NCBI GenBank assembly: GCA_030146155.1
Contig: JASLCF010000150.1
Location: forward strand, 1 to 39,961
Length of the DNA stretch: 39,961 bases
Origin: Savagea sp.
GTDB taxonomy: Bacteria > Bacillota > Bacilli > Bacillales_A > Planococcaceae
Direction: 5' to 3'
Below, piece by piece: positions 8,385 through 16,076 of the stretch. Every line of letters begins with the position of its first letter. The stretch's first letter is position 1. The notes under the pieces were generated by a model, which was given only the letters and a program-made list of their open reading frames with translations, did no database searches and had not been told where the DNA came from. Both the position numbers and the translations under genes were made by a program.

Positions 8385-8997
8385 GATGGTACGGATTGGC
8401 GTAAGTACTTATTTACAAACGCAAAGCGATTTAGAGGTAGTCGGTCAGGCTGAGAATGGTGAGGAGGGGGTTCGCCTTGCTTTAGCATTACGTCCAGATA
8501 TTATTTTGATGGACATGGTCATGCCGGTGATGAATGGAGCGGAGGCTACTGCTGAAATTTTAAAAGAGTGGCCAGAAGCAAAGGTAATTATTGTGACTAG
8601 TTTTCTAGATGACGATAAATTATATCCAGCACTCGAAGCGGGAGCCACGAGTTATATTTTAAAAACATCCAATGCGAAGCGTATCGCAGAATCCATTCGC
8701 CAAACCTTTGCAGGCGACTCTGTATTAGAACCAGAGGTCACTTCTAAAATGATGAAAAAAATGAGAAGTGAACAGCAGTCTTTTCCTCACGAAGAATTAA
8801 CGAGTCGTGAATTGGAAGTCCTTCTACTTTTAGCGGAAGGAAAGTCGAATGCAACGATTGCAGATGATTTATATATTGGGATTAAGACCGTCAAAACACA
8901 TGTTAGTAATATTTTATCAAAACTTGAAGTTGAAGATCGAACACAAGCAGTTGTTTATGCTTTTCAACATCAATTAGTCAAAAAAAATAAGGGATAA
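8353..8997 (+). CDS. liaR: LiaR-like response regulator (NarL/FixJ family)
   Basis: This 214-residue regulator has a receiver domain with D8/D9 and phosphoacceptor D54 (ILMDMVMP), and a LuxR-type helix-turn-helix at about residues 145-205 (LTSRELEVLLLLAEG and IKTVKTHVSNIL). Its ATG lies inside the liaS reading frame behind a purine-rich GAGAGGAGAG site. Its expected target is the promoter before liaI. The stop lies within the stem of a bidirectional terminator shared with the convergent small gene. Confidence 0.93.
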   Translation: MIRVLLVDDHEMVRIGVSTYLQTQSDLEVVGQAENGEEGVRLALALRPDIILMDMVMPVMNGAEATAEILKEWPEAKVIIVTSFLDDDKLYPALEAGATSYILKTSNAKRIAESIRQTFAGDSVLEPEVTSKMMKKMRSEQQSFPHEELTSRELEVLLLLAEGKSNATIADDLYIGIKTVKTHVSNILSKLEVEDRTQAVVYAFQHQLVKKNKG

Positions 8998-9012
8998 TCC
9001 CTTATTTTTTTT
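8981..9012. terminator. Bidirectional terminator between liaR and the convergent small gene
   Basis: AAATAAGGGAT and ATCCCTTATTT form a stem centred on base 8996, flanked by A-runs on the left and T-runs on the right, so it can act in both directions. The stop codons of both convergent genes fall within it. Confidence 0.85.
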
Positions 9013-9226
9013 GTTCTTCAATTGTATGTTCAAACACTGCGGGTATCTCCTCTTCGGTATCAACAGTTGCATCAGCGTTTTCTCTAAAGTATTTATCTTG
9101 ATTAGAATCAGCAGGATCTGCTAAGGGAAGTTCATGGTAACTTTCAGCTTTGCCGGTCTTTGGATTGACTCGTTTGACTTCAAAATCATTTTTATTAGGA
9201 TAATTTTTCTCATTACTCATCATCAT
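9002..9226 (-). CDS. Small acidic hypothetical protein
   Basis: A 74-residue, very polar protein rich in Glu, Asp, Asn and Lys, without membrane segments or recognisable motifs; it looks largely disordered. Three consecutive ATG codons follow a TTG. The AAAGGA site on the minus strand lies just upstream, so the first or second ATG is the likely start. It converges on liaR and diverges from the acyl-CoA ligase. The function is unknown. Confidence 0.6.
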   Translation of the reverse strand: MMMSNEKNYPNKNDFEVKRVNPKTGKAESYHELPLADPADSNQDKYFRENADATVDTEEEIPAVFEHTIEEQKK

Positions 9227-9281
9227 CAAATCCTTTCTCTTATCCTTACCCTTATCAATGAAAAAATAAACAATAATTCAT

Positions 9282-9295
9282 TGTAAACGCTTTCA
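9282..9295 (+). promoter_or_regulatory. CcpA cre site
   Basis: TGTAAACGCTTTCA matches the cre consensus TGWAAACGNTWNCA at every defined position. It overlaps the -35 element (TTTCAA, 9291-9296) of a promoter whose -10 is TAAAAT at 9314-9319 (17-bp spacer). Binding of CcpA there would repress the acyl-CoA ligase gene during growth on preferred sugars. Confidence 0.75.
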
Positions 9296-9350
9296 AAAAC
9301 AAGAGAGAAATGGTAAAATAAGTCTATTAAAAGCAAAGGAGAGATTGTCT

Positions 9351-10964
9351 ATGATGCCCACACAATTGTTATTATCCTCTTTTATTCGAAGAGCCGAGCA
9401 GTATTTTCCAGACAAGCTAGTGATCTCAAGAACTAGTGAGCAAACGATTCATCGTATTCCTTATTCTTTATTTGCTAAACGAACGAGAAAGTTATCTAAT
9501 GCTTTAATTACTTTAGGTATGAAGGAAGGGACTAAGGTAGGTTCATTTGCTTGGAATCACCATAGGCATTTGGAGTTGTATTTTGGTGTGCCGAGTGTTG
9601 GTGCCATTTTGCATATGATTAATATCCGTTTGTCACCTGAACATATTTTACATGTTGTTAACCACGCAGAAGATGAAATTTTGGTTGTGGACGATAACTT
9701 GTTTCCCCTCATTGATGCCTTATTACCTCAAATGCCGTCTGTTCAACATGTGATTATAATGACTGATGATTCAGCATTACCTCCTTCTTCATTTTCAAAT
9801 CTTTATCATTATGAACACTTACTTGAACAAGCTTCTGATGAAATTAGTTATCCAGAAGATTTAGATGAAAATGCACCGGCTGGTATCTGTTATACCAGTG
9901 CAACTACTGGTATGCCTAAAGGTGTTGTTTATTCTCATCGTGGATTAGTTTTGCATAGTTTGTCTCTTGGATTAGCGGACTCCCTAGGGATTGAAGAGAA
10001 AGATGTCATCATGCCAATTGTGCCAATGTTTCATGTGAACGCGTGGGGAATGCCCTTTGCAGCAGTATTATTTGGAACGACACAAGTCATGCCAGGTCCG
10101 CAATTTACTTCTGGTTTGCTCTTAGATTTGATTGAGCAAGAAAAGGTGACATTAACAGCCGGAGTCCCGACTATCTTTTTAGCTCTATTGAAAGAACAAG
10201 AAGCTCGGCCTAGAGATTTATCTTCTTTGAAACATGTAGTTGCTGGAGGAGCTGCCTCTCCAAAAGGACTGATTCAAGCTTATCAAGAGCAATTAGGTAT
10301 TCCTTATCTTATCGGATACGGAATGACGGAAACAACACCGCTTGTCAGTGTATCTAAGTATACACAAACTGTAGAAGAGAATTATTCAACTGAAGAAAAG
10401 CTAGAGTTGAGAGCAACGCAAGGCTTGACTGTGCCAGGACTAGAGACAAGGATTATTAATGAAGCAGGCGATGTTCCTTGGGACGGGGAAACGATGGGTG
10501 AATTGATTGTTCGTGGTCCTTGGATTGCAAATGAATATTATAAAGATGAGCGAACGGCGGATGCCTTTAAAGGCGGTTGGTTATATACAGGAGATATAGC
10601 GGTTTATACTAAAGAAGGCTATATCAAAATCACAGATCGGACGAGTGATTTAATTAAAAGTGGTGGGGAGTGGATATCTTCGGTAGATTTAGAAAATGGC
10701 ATCATGTCTCACCCGCTTGTTTTTGAAGCAGCTGTCGTAGCAGTACCTCATGAAAAATGGCAAGAAAGACCGGTTGCTTGTGTTGTAGTGAAAGAGGGAG
10801 TAGAAGAGAATGAAGAAACAAAGACAGCCATTTTAAATGAATTGTCCCAGACTTTTGCAAAGTGGTGGCTACCAGATGAAATTATCTTTATGGAAGAATT
10901 ACCCAAAACATCGGTAGGTAAGTTTTTAAAGGCTGCGTTACGTGAACAATTAAAAGAAAGGTAA
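9351..10964 (+). CDS. Acyl-CoA synthetase / AMP-dependent ligase (medium- or long-chain type)
   Basis: A 537-residue ANL-superfamily enzyme. It carries the AMP-binding P-loop CYTSATTGMPKG (about residues 180-191; Ala where the textbook motif has Gly), YGMTETTP, the hinge region YTGDIAVYTKEGYIKITDR, and the C-terminal catalytic Lys in TSVGKFLKAALRE. It activates a fatty acid as acyl-AMP and then acyl-CoA in the cytoplasm. Full length and motif order match the FadD/AlkK-like group; chain-length preference cannot be read. AAAGGAGAG at 9335-9343 fits the ATG at 9351; a second ATG and an upstream TTG are alternatives. The upstream cre site implies carbon catabolite repression, consistent with fatty-acid use as a secondary carbon source. 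Confidence 0.88.
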   Translation: MMPTQLLLSSFIRRAEQYFPDKLVISRTSEQTIHRIPYSLFAKRTRKLSNALITLGMKEGTKVGSFAWNHHRHLELYFGVPSVGAILHMINIRLSPEHILHVVNHAEDEILVVDDNLFPLIDALLPQMPSVQHVIIMTDDSALPPSSFSNLYHYEHLLEQASDEISYPEDLDENAPAGICYTSATTGMPKGVVYSHRGLVLHSLSLGLADSLGIEEKDVIMPIVPMFHVNAWGMPFAAVLFGTTQVMPGPQFTSGLLLDLIEQEKVTLTAGVPTIFLALLKEQEARPRDLSSLKHVVAGGAASPKGLIQAYQEQLGIPYLIGYGMTETTPLVSVSKYTQTVEENYSTEEKLELRATQGLTVPGLETRIINEAGDVPWDGETMGELIVRGPWIANEYYKDERTADAFKGGWLYTGDIAVYTKEGYIKITDRTSDLIKSGGEWISSVDLENGIMSHPLVFEAAVVAVPHEKWQERPVACVVVKEGVEENEETKTAILNELSQTFAKWWLPDEIIFMEELPKTSVGKFLKAALREQLKER

Positions 10965-11030
10965 TCAAAAAAGAGGCTCGGACATCAGTCAAAGTGGAAA
11001 AGAAAAACATAAATTACTAAAATAGAAATC

Positions 11031-11070
11031 GCATGAAATCAAGGTTTTAACCTTTTATTTCATGCGTTTT
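11031..11070 (+). terminator. Hairpin terminator downstream of the acyl-CoA ligase
   Basis: GCATGAAAT (11031-11039) pairs with ATTTCATGC (11057-11065), with AAGGTT/AACCTT extending the stem inward, followed by GTTTT. Confidence 0.65.
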
Positions 11071-11096
11071 GACGAGTTCTTTTTTAATAAAATTTC

Positions 11097-11134
11097 ATCC
11101 CCTTCTCCAAAATCAGGAGAAGGGGATTTTCTTT
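11097..11134. terminator. Strong terminator between the ligase and the chemoreceptor
   Basis: ATCCCCTTCTCC (11097-11108) and GGAGAAGGGGAT (11116-11127) form a perfect 12-bp GC-rich stem with a 7-nt loop, followed by TTTTCTTT on the plus strand. The minus-strand side is also moderately T-rich, so it may also serve the chemoreceptor gene. Confidence 0.8.
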
Positions 11135-11193
11135 CACCAACGTGATCTAGGATAAAACTGATATTCAGAGGTTTCGTCCTAGTCTCTTATTGT

Positions 11194-12906
11194 TTAGTTA
11201 TTGCGAATGTAAAGAATCAATTCATCCAGTAAACGAAGGACTTCATTAGAAGCAGATTCTATTTTAGCGAGTGCTTTTTCAGCTTGTGCAATGTTGCCTG
11301 CCGCATATTCAGAAGCAGCCATTCGTGCACAGTTATGAACATCCGCATGGTGCTCATCTAGTTTTTGATAAGCAACTAAGTGACCTAGTTTTGATTTTGT
11401 TTCAGGTGCAAAGTACCATTTGCCTAAACGACATGCTGTATGTCCAGCGACAGAAGCAGGGTCTACTTGTTCTAAACCTAAGAACATATTATAAATTCGC
11501 CATTTCCATAAAATATGGTCTGCTTTAGAAAGTTGTAATAAGGACTCTGACGTCAGGTGTACGTTATTCTCATCCAAAAATTTTAATCTAAAATTATTAA
11601 TTTCTGTACTTAAATCATATACCGCACGTGAAGTACTTTCACCAAAATCTCGAATATCTTCTTGTAAATGTGACATCTCTACCATTCGATTAGATACTTC
11701 ATCGATCGAAGCTGCTTGTTGTTCAGAAATAGCCGCTGTGTTCGTCACATCTACATTAATTTCCTCAATAGCATCTACAATTGCATTCAAAAGAGGCAAT
11801 GAATCTTTCGCTTCGTCTGTAGCGAGAGAGATAATCTTTGTTGTTTCTTGAATAGAAGTTGAAACATCATTTGAATAGGATTTCAAATGCTTGACGTTGT
11901 CTGACACTTCGCTCAGAGCGGATACTGTGTTTTCCGCTAATTTACGTACTTCTTGTGCGACTACTGCGAATCCACGTCCATGTTCTCCAGCACGAGCAGC
12001 TTCAATTGAAGCATTTAATGCGAGTAAATTAGTTTGGGCTGCAATTTCATTAATGAGCGTAACGACATTTTCAATATCATTAACTCTTTTTTGTAGTTCA
12101 GCGAATGTATTGACAATAGATCCAAAAGTTTCTTCTGTTTTAAAAATTTCATCTAATGTATTTTCAATCGTTTTTTTACTATTCGTAGCATATTCTACTG
12201 AATCGGCTGTTTTTTCAGAGATTCTTGTCGAAGAATGCGCAACTTCAACAATTGAAGCTGTGATTTCTTCTGTCGCAGCGGTAGAAGATTGAATTTCATC
12301 TGATTGTTTGTCTAAATTATAAATCAAGTCTTTCATAAACATGATCTTAGCGTTGACATCTACAAGATGAGAAATATCGGCGACTACATTATTTAACATT
12401 TTTTCTTGAAATTTATTAGATAAGGTTTGAATTTCCACATTATAAGCAGCATTAAAAGTTTGCAAGTATTTCATTGCACGTGTAGGGCGGAATCCAAAGT
12501 GGTGCAAAATATGTGTAGACACAAAGAATGAAAATTGATTAAAAGCAACAAGCGTTAAACCAAGTTCGAATCCTTGTTCTTGCAAATCATCAAAAAAACG
12601 TAACGTATGGTCGAAGTATTGATCAGAACGTTCTTGTGTAAAAAAAACATTAAGATATTTTTCTACTTGTTGATTTGACACGCCGAGTGAACCTTTAGGT
12701 GTCATTTCGTTAAATGATTCTGTGAAGAGATTCACCATATTTTCACGATCGTTTGTTAATTTTTCATAGATTTCTTTCAAGTAAGATGCATCCTCTTTTT
12801 GTAGCGCATTATGCGTCAACGTTTGTTGAAATCGGCTACTTAATTGAAAATCCGTTCCGCGTTGAAGAGCTTCTTCTAAACTCATTTTTGGTCTCAAAGC
12901 ACTCAT
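11194..12906 (-). CDS. Soluble chemoreceptor: globin-like N-terminus, MCP signalling domain, CZB zinc-binding domain
   Basis: A 570-residue protein without membrane segments. Residues ~1-175 are helical and resemble the protoglobin sensor region of HemAT-type receptors, but the position I align with the haem-binding proximal His is Leu. Residues ~200-440 are a methyl-accepting signalling domain, with the conserved tip NEIAAQTNLLALNASIEAAR and GRGFAVVAQEVRKLAE. Residues ~455-560 match a CZB (chemoreceptor zinc-binding) domain: an N-terminal His in SKADHILWKW, the core motif AGHTACRLGKWYF, and a C-terminal His pair in DEHHADVHN. It would signal through CheA/CheW from the cytoplasm in response to zinc status or oxidants such as HOCl, as shown for other CZB receptors. 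An AGGGGTGG site precedes the ATG. Confidence 0.9.
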   Translation of the reverse strand: MSALRPKMSLEEALQRGTDFQLSSRFQQTLTHNALQKEDASYLKEIYEKLTNDRENMVNLFTESFNEMTPKGSLGVSNQQVEKYLNVFFTQERSDQYFDHTLRFFDDLQEQGFELGLTLVAFNQFSFFVSTHILHHFGFRPTRAMKYLQTFNAAYNVEIQTLSNKFQEKMLNNVVADISHLVDVNAKIMFMKDLIYNLDKQSDEIQSSTAATEEITASIVEVAHSSTRISEKTADSVEYATNSKKTIENTLDEIFKTEETFGSIVNTFAELQKRVNDIENVVTLINEIAAQTNLLALNASIEAARAGEHGRGFAVVAQEVRKLAENTVSALSEVSDNVKHLKSYSNDVSTSIQETTKIISLATDEAKDSLPLLNAIVDAIEEINVDVTNTAAISEQQAASIDEVSNRMVEMSHLQEDIRDFGESTSRAVYDLSTEINNFRLKFLDENNVHLTSESLLQLSKADHILWKWRIYNMFLGLEQVDPASVAGHTACRLGKWYFAPETKSKLGHLVAYQKLDEHHADVHNCARMAASEYAAGNIAQAEKALAKIESASNEVLRLLDELILYIRNN

Positions 12907-12942
12907 GTTTGTCCACCCCTAAATTTTTATATACTATCTTTA

Positions 12943-12970
12943 ATTATATCGATTAATAGGATAAAAGCAA
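12943..12970 (-). promoter_or_regulatory. Sigma-A promoter of the chemoreceptor gene
   Basis: On the minus strand, TTGCTT (12965-12970) is followed after 16 bp by TATAAT (12943-12948), 37 bp before the start codon. Confidence 0.6.
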
Positions 12971-13145
12971 CACTTTTCAGTGAATAAAAAAGTATGTATT
13001 GATACTTTAGGACCATTACAGAAAATGAGATAGAAACCAATAATCAATCCGCTCAAAGGAACCATTTGCTCATTGCCTTCGTTTTTAGTAAAGTGATGAG
13101 AGTACAAATGAAACGTAATTGATATTGAATGAAGGAAGTGTCAAA

Positions 13146-13979
13146 ATGGATTGGGATTGGCTCGTGCTTTTAAAAGCAATGATTTTAGGATTGGTCGAGG
13201 GTTTAACCGAATTTGCTCCTGTATCTTCAACAGGACATTTAATTATTGTAGATGAAATGTGGTTGAAGTCTGAAGAGTTTTTAGGAAAGTATTCTGCAAA
13301 TACATTTAAAATTGTCATTCAATTAGGTTCGATTTTAGCGGTGGTCGTTGTTTTCTGGAAGAGATTATGGAGCTTACTTGGATTTTATAAGGTCGATGGA
13401 CAGAAGATGCATCAACGCTTTAACTTGCTACATGTCATCGTAGGAATGTTGCCAGCAGTTGTTGTTGGTTTTGCCTTAAAAGACTTAATCGATGATCATT
13501 TATTTGGAACGAAACCTGTTATTTTTGCCTTAGTGGCAGGTTCTATTTTAATGTTAGCGGCAGATCGTTTCGGTCCGAAGCAACCTCGTGTGCAAAGTTT
13601 AGATGAAATTACTTATCGACAAGCTTTTGCTGTAGGTCTTGTTCAGTGTTTATCACTATGGCCAGGTTTTTCTCGTTCAGGTGCTACGATTTCAGGTGGT
13701 GTGTTAATGGGATTAAATCACCGAACAGCTGCAGATTTTACATTTATTATGGCTGTACCTATTATGCTAGGAGCTAGTTTAGTATCGGTGCTTAAAAATT
13801 GGGATCATATTGTGTTAGATGATTTAAGTTTCTATATTGTAGGATTTATTAGTGCTTTTATTTTCTCACTGTTATCAATTAAATTCTTCTTACAGTTGAT
13901 TTCAAAAGTGAAGTTAAAGCCATTCGCAATTTATCGACTAGTTTTAGCAGCAGTACTTGCATGGGTTGTATGGTTTTAA
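13146..13979 (+). CDS. uppP: Undecaprenyl-diphosphatase UppP (BacA)
   Basis: A 277-residue integral membrane protein with about eight helices and both family signatures: GLVEGLTEFAPVSSTGHLI near the N-terminus (catalytic Glu region) and PGFSRSGATISGG in the middle. It removes a phosphate from undecaprenyl diphosphate on the outer face, recycling the lipid carrier for peptidoglycan and giving bacitracin tolerance. The frame is open to 13119, but GAAGGAAG at 13131-13138 selects the ATG at 13146. It is transcribed alone, ending at a strong terminator. Confidence 0.95.
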   Translation: MDWDWLVLLKAMILGLVEGLTEFAPVSSTGHLIIVDEMWLKSEEFLGKYSANTFKIVIQLGSILAVVVVFWKRLWSLLGFYKVDGQKMHQRFNLLHVIVGMLPAVVVGFALKDLIDDHLFGTKPVIFALVAGSILMLAADRFGPKQPRVQSLDEITYRQAFAVGLVQCLSLWPGFSRSGATISGGVLMGLNHRTAADFTFIMAVPIMLGASLVSVLKNWDHIVLDDLSFYIVGFISAFIFSLLSIKFFLQLISKVKLKPFAIYRLVLAAVLAWVVWF

Positions 13980-14001
13980 AGAATAAGTAGGAAATGGATA
14001 C

Positions 14002-14041
14002 AAAGAGTGTAAGGTGATGACTACCTTGCACTCTTTTTTTA
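14002..14041 (+). terminator. Terminator of uppP
   Basis: AAAGAGTGTAAGGT (14002-14015) pairs with ACCTTGCACTCTTT (14023-14036) with one G-U pair, followed by a run of T. Confidence 0.88.
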
Positions 14042-14085
14042 TGCAAAGAGAAATTCATTCATAAAGGAAGTCTTTTTAAAAAAGA

Positions 14086-14127
14086 AATAAAAAAAGGAAG
14101 TACTTGCGCACGCATCGCAAGTACTTC
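14086..14127 (-). terminator. Terminator of sodA
   Basis: GAAGTACTTGCG (14097-14108) and CGCAAGTACTTC (14116-14127) form a perfect 12-bp stem. Reading on the minus strand it is followed by a CTTTTTTTATT tail. Confidence 0.88.
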
Positions 14128-14172
14128 AAAAGAGTGTAGGATGTAAATGTTTTTCTAGAGGGGAAGATATGA

Positions 14173-14793
14173 TTAACGACGTTGTGCAGCGAGAAGTCTC
14201 TCGTTGACAACATCCCAATTCACAGTGTTCCACCAATTTGTGACGAACTCAGGACGTCGATTTTGATACTTTAAATAATACGCATGTTCCCAAACATCAA
14301 TGACAAGTAATGGAGAATGCCCATCTTTAAGGGGTGTATCTTGGTTTGCTGTACTAGTAACGGCCAATTGACCATTCTCATCTAACACTAACCAACCATA
14401 TCCACTACCAAATCGACTAATAGCTGCTTGTGACAACTGCTCTTGAAAAGCGTCAAAGCTATTGAAGCGATTCACGATTGCAGTACGAATATCAGCTGTT
14501 GGTTCACCGCCACCTTTAGGACTCATAGATTCCCAAAATAACGTATGACAATAATGCCCTCCACCGTTGTTTTGAACAGCCGTGCGAATTGAATCTGGAA
14601 TGGCGTCGAGATCAGTAAGCAGTTGTTCAATAGACAATTGTTGGAGAGAAGGCTCTTGTTCGAGCGCAGCATTTAAGTTGTTGACGTACGTTTGATGGTG
14701 TTTCCCATGATGAATCTCTAAAGTTTGTGCATCGATATAGGGATCTAGTGCGTCTACCGCGTACGGTAATTCTGGTAATTTAAAAAGCGACAT
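14173..14793 (-). CDS. sodA: Superoxide dismutase, Mn/Fe family (Mn-type signature)
   Basis: A 206-residue protein with the four metal ligands H28, H83, D166 and H170 (motifs IHHGKHHQTYVNNLN, GGHYCHTLFW and DVWEHAYYLKY). STANQD carries the Gln expected in Mn-dependent enzymes. It converts superoxide to oxygen and hydrogen peroxide in the cytoplasm. One oddity is Cys82, where most family members have Asn in GGHxNHxxFW. A TTG codon precedes the ATG at 14793, and the GGAGGTG site at the proper distance selects that ATG. It is monocistronic, divergent from pstS. Confidence 0.95.
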   Translation of the reverse strand: MSLFKLPELPYAVDALDPYIDAQTLEIHHGKHHQTYVNNLNAALEQEPSLQQLSIEQLLTDLDAIPDSIRTAVQNNGGGHYCHTLFWESMSPKGGGEPTADIRTAIVNRFNSFDAFQEQLSQAAISRFGSGYGWLVLDENGQLAVTSTANQDTPLKDGHSPLLVIDVWEHAYYLKYQNRRPEFVTNWWNTVNWDVVNERLLAAQRR

Positions 14794-14819
14794 CAATCAT
14801 TCACCTCCAAATGTTTACT

Positions 14820-14840
14820 TAAGGAAAGAATGTTTCCTTA
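14820..14840. promoter_or_regulatory. Inverted repeat in the sodA leader
   Basis: TAAGGAAA (14820-14827) and TTTCCTTA (14833-14840) are perfect inverted 8-mers separated by 5 bp, between the sodA -10 element and its ribosome binding site. It could be an operator or an mRNA hairpin; no regulator is assigned. Confidence 0.45.
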
Positions 14841-14845
14841 GTACA

Positions 14846-14874
14846 ACAATAAAACATTTCAATTAAAAATGCAA
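14846..14874 (-). promoter_or_regulatory. Sigma-A promoter of sodA
   Basis: On the minus strand, TTGCAT (14869-14874) is followed after exactly 17 bp by TATTGT (14846-14851). Confidence 0.55.
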
Positions 14875-14894
14875 GGATTATTTAAAAAATCAAA

Positions 14895-14948
14895 TTTACA
14901 AATGGTTAACAAAATTCATATATGACATTAATAATTCCTCTCTATACT
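14895..14948 (+). promoter_or_regulatory. PhoP-type Pho box and pstS promoter
   Basis: TTTACA (14895-14900) and TTAACA (14906-14911) are direct hexamers separated by 5 bp. That is the repeat spacing of the Bacillus PhoP box, with a weaker third copy around 14915-14922. A TATACT -10 follows at 14943-14948, without a good -35. This fits an activator-dependent, phosphate-starvation-induced promoter. Confidence 0.65.
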
Positions 14949-15017
14949 AGGGTTTGAAGATAGCGAAGCAGCACTTCAAAAAATCTTATACAGTCGTCAA
15001 AGGGAGGACTACTTACA

Positions 15018-16001
15018 ATGAACTTGAAAAAATGGCTTTTACTTTTAGCACTCGCAGCACTATCAGTAATCATGGTCGCTTGTGGAGACAAAAAAGAAGA
15101 TAAACCAGGTACAGACGAAGATGCAAAAGGGGATGACCAAAACCCGAAAGAAGAAAAACTAGAGGGTAGCGTGATGATCGATGGATCAGGTACAGTATTC
15201 CCATTAATGTCACGTATTGCTGAAGAATATATGTTGAACGAGCAAGAAAATGTATCAGTAGAAGTGAGCCGAGCAGGAACAAGTGCTGGATTCAAGAAGT
15301 TTTTAGTTGAAAATGGAACAGATTTCAACGATGCTTCTCGTAAAATTAAAGATGAAGAACAAGCAGAAGTAGAAAAGTTAAATATGGAAGTCAAAGAGTT
15401 GAAAGTAGCGTTAGACGGATTAACATTCGTAATCAATAAGGACAATGATTTTGCAACAGAATTAACACCAGAAAATTTAATTGCAATCTTTAAAGGTGAG
15501 GTAAAGCAATGGTCAGAAATTAATCCAGAATGGCCAAGTGAAGATATCGCACCAATGGGTCCTAACGAAAACCACGGAACATATGAATTTTTCTATGAAA
15601 ATATTTTAGGCAAAGAAGACTTAGCAGATTCAGTGGATTTAAACCAAGAATACTCAACATTAGTGAAATTAGTTTCTGAAAATAAAAACGGTATTGCATT
15701 CTTTGGGTTTGGTTACTATGTCAATAACAAAGATAAATTACAAGCAGTATCAGTAGATTTCGGTAATGGTCCAGTAGAACCTTCATTGAATACAATCTCT
15801 GAAGATGGTGAGTACGCTGATTTCACACGTCCAGTATTTACTTACTTAAACGTGGATCATGCAAAAGAAAAACCTGAAGTATTAGACTTTGCTAAATATG
15901 TAGTGAATAACATTAATACATTTGCAGGTGAAACTGGATTTGCTCCAATTCCAGATGAAGAAGTTAAAGAAAACTTAAGTTTCCTTGAAGGATTAAAATA
16001 A
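15018..16001 (+). CDS. pstS: Phosphate ABC transporter substrate-binding lipoprotein PstS
   Basis: This 327-residue protein has a lipoprotein signal peptide with Cys22 (MVAC) and an acidic linker. A PstS-type binding domain follows, starting with MIDGSGTVFPLMSRIAEEY and including SRAGTSAGFKKF, which form the phosphate-binding loops. It captures phosphate on the outer surface and delivers it to the PstCA channel. GGGAGG lies upstream of the ATG. The gene leads the operon behind the Pho box and is followed by an attenuator hairpin before pstC, which would give the binding protein in excess. Confidence 0.95.
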   Translation: MNLKKWLLLLALAALSVIMVACGDKKEDKPGTDEDAKGDDQNPKEEKLEGSVMIDGSGTVFPLMSRIAEEYMLNEQENVSVEVSRAGTSAGFKKFLVENGTDFNDASRKIKDEEQAEVEKLNMEVKELKVALDGLTFVINKDNDFATELTPENLIAIFKGEVKQWSEINPEWPSEDIAPMGPNENHGTYEFFYENILGKEDLADSVDLNQEYSTLVKLVSENKNGIAFFGFGYYVNNKDKLQAVSVDFGNGPVEPSLNTISEDGEYADFTRPVFTYLNVDHAKEKPEVLDFAKYVVNNINTFAGETGFAPIPDEEVKENLSFLEGLK

Positions 16002-16007
16002 GTAGGC

Positions 16008-16047
16008 AAGAGGTGAGGGCACATCTAGACGCTTTCACCTCTTTTTG
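16008..16047 (+). terminator. Attenuator hairpin between pstS and pstC
   Basis: AAGAGGTGA (16008-16016) pairs with TCACCTCTT (16035-16043), followed by TTTG. Partial read-through would favour pstS over the permease genes. Confidence 0.7.
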
Positions 16048-16076
16048 TACCAAAAAGATAGAGAGGTGCTGGAACT

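Larger units (their letters stand above)
10967..11188. repeat. Nested inverted-repeat element of about 220 bp
   Basis: The outer arms are AAGAGGCTCGGAC (10971-10983) and GTCCTAGTCTCTT (11176-11188), which pair at 12 of 13 positions counting one wobble. Inside lie two further hairpins (11031-11065 and 11097-11127). The outer sequence resembles the AAGAGGCTGGGACA-type repeats I recall between genes in several Bacilli. It fills the gap between the convergent ligase and chemoreceptor genes. Confidence 0.5.

Noticed and set aside
11891..12292. 133-residue plus-strand frame within the chemoreceptor gene
   Set aside because: It is antisense to the conserved MCP signalling domain and has no start signal.
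14942..15445. 167-residue open frame on the minus strand over the start of pstS
   Set aside because: It is a Ser-rich shadow of pstS with no ribosome binding site; pstS has clear family motifs and a lipoprotein signal.
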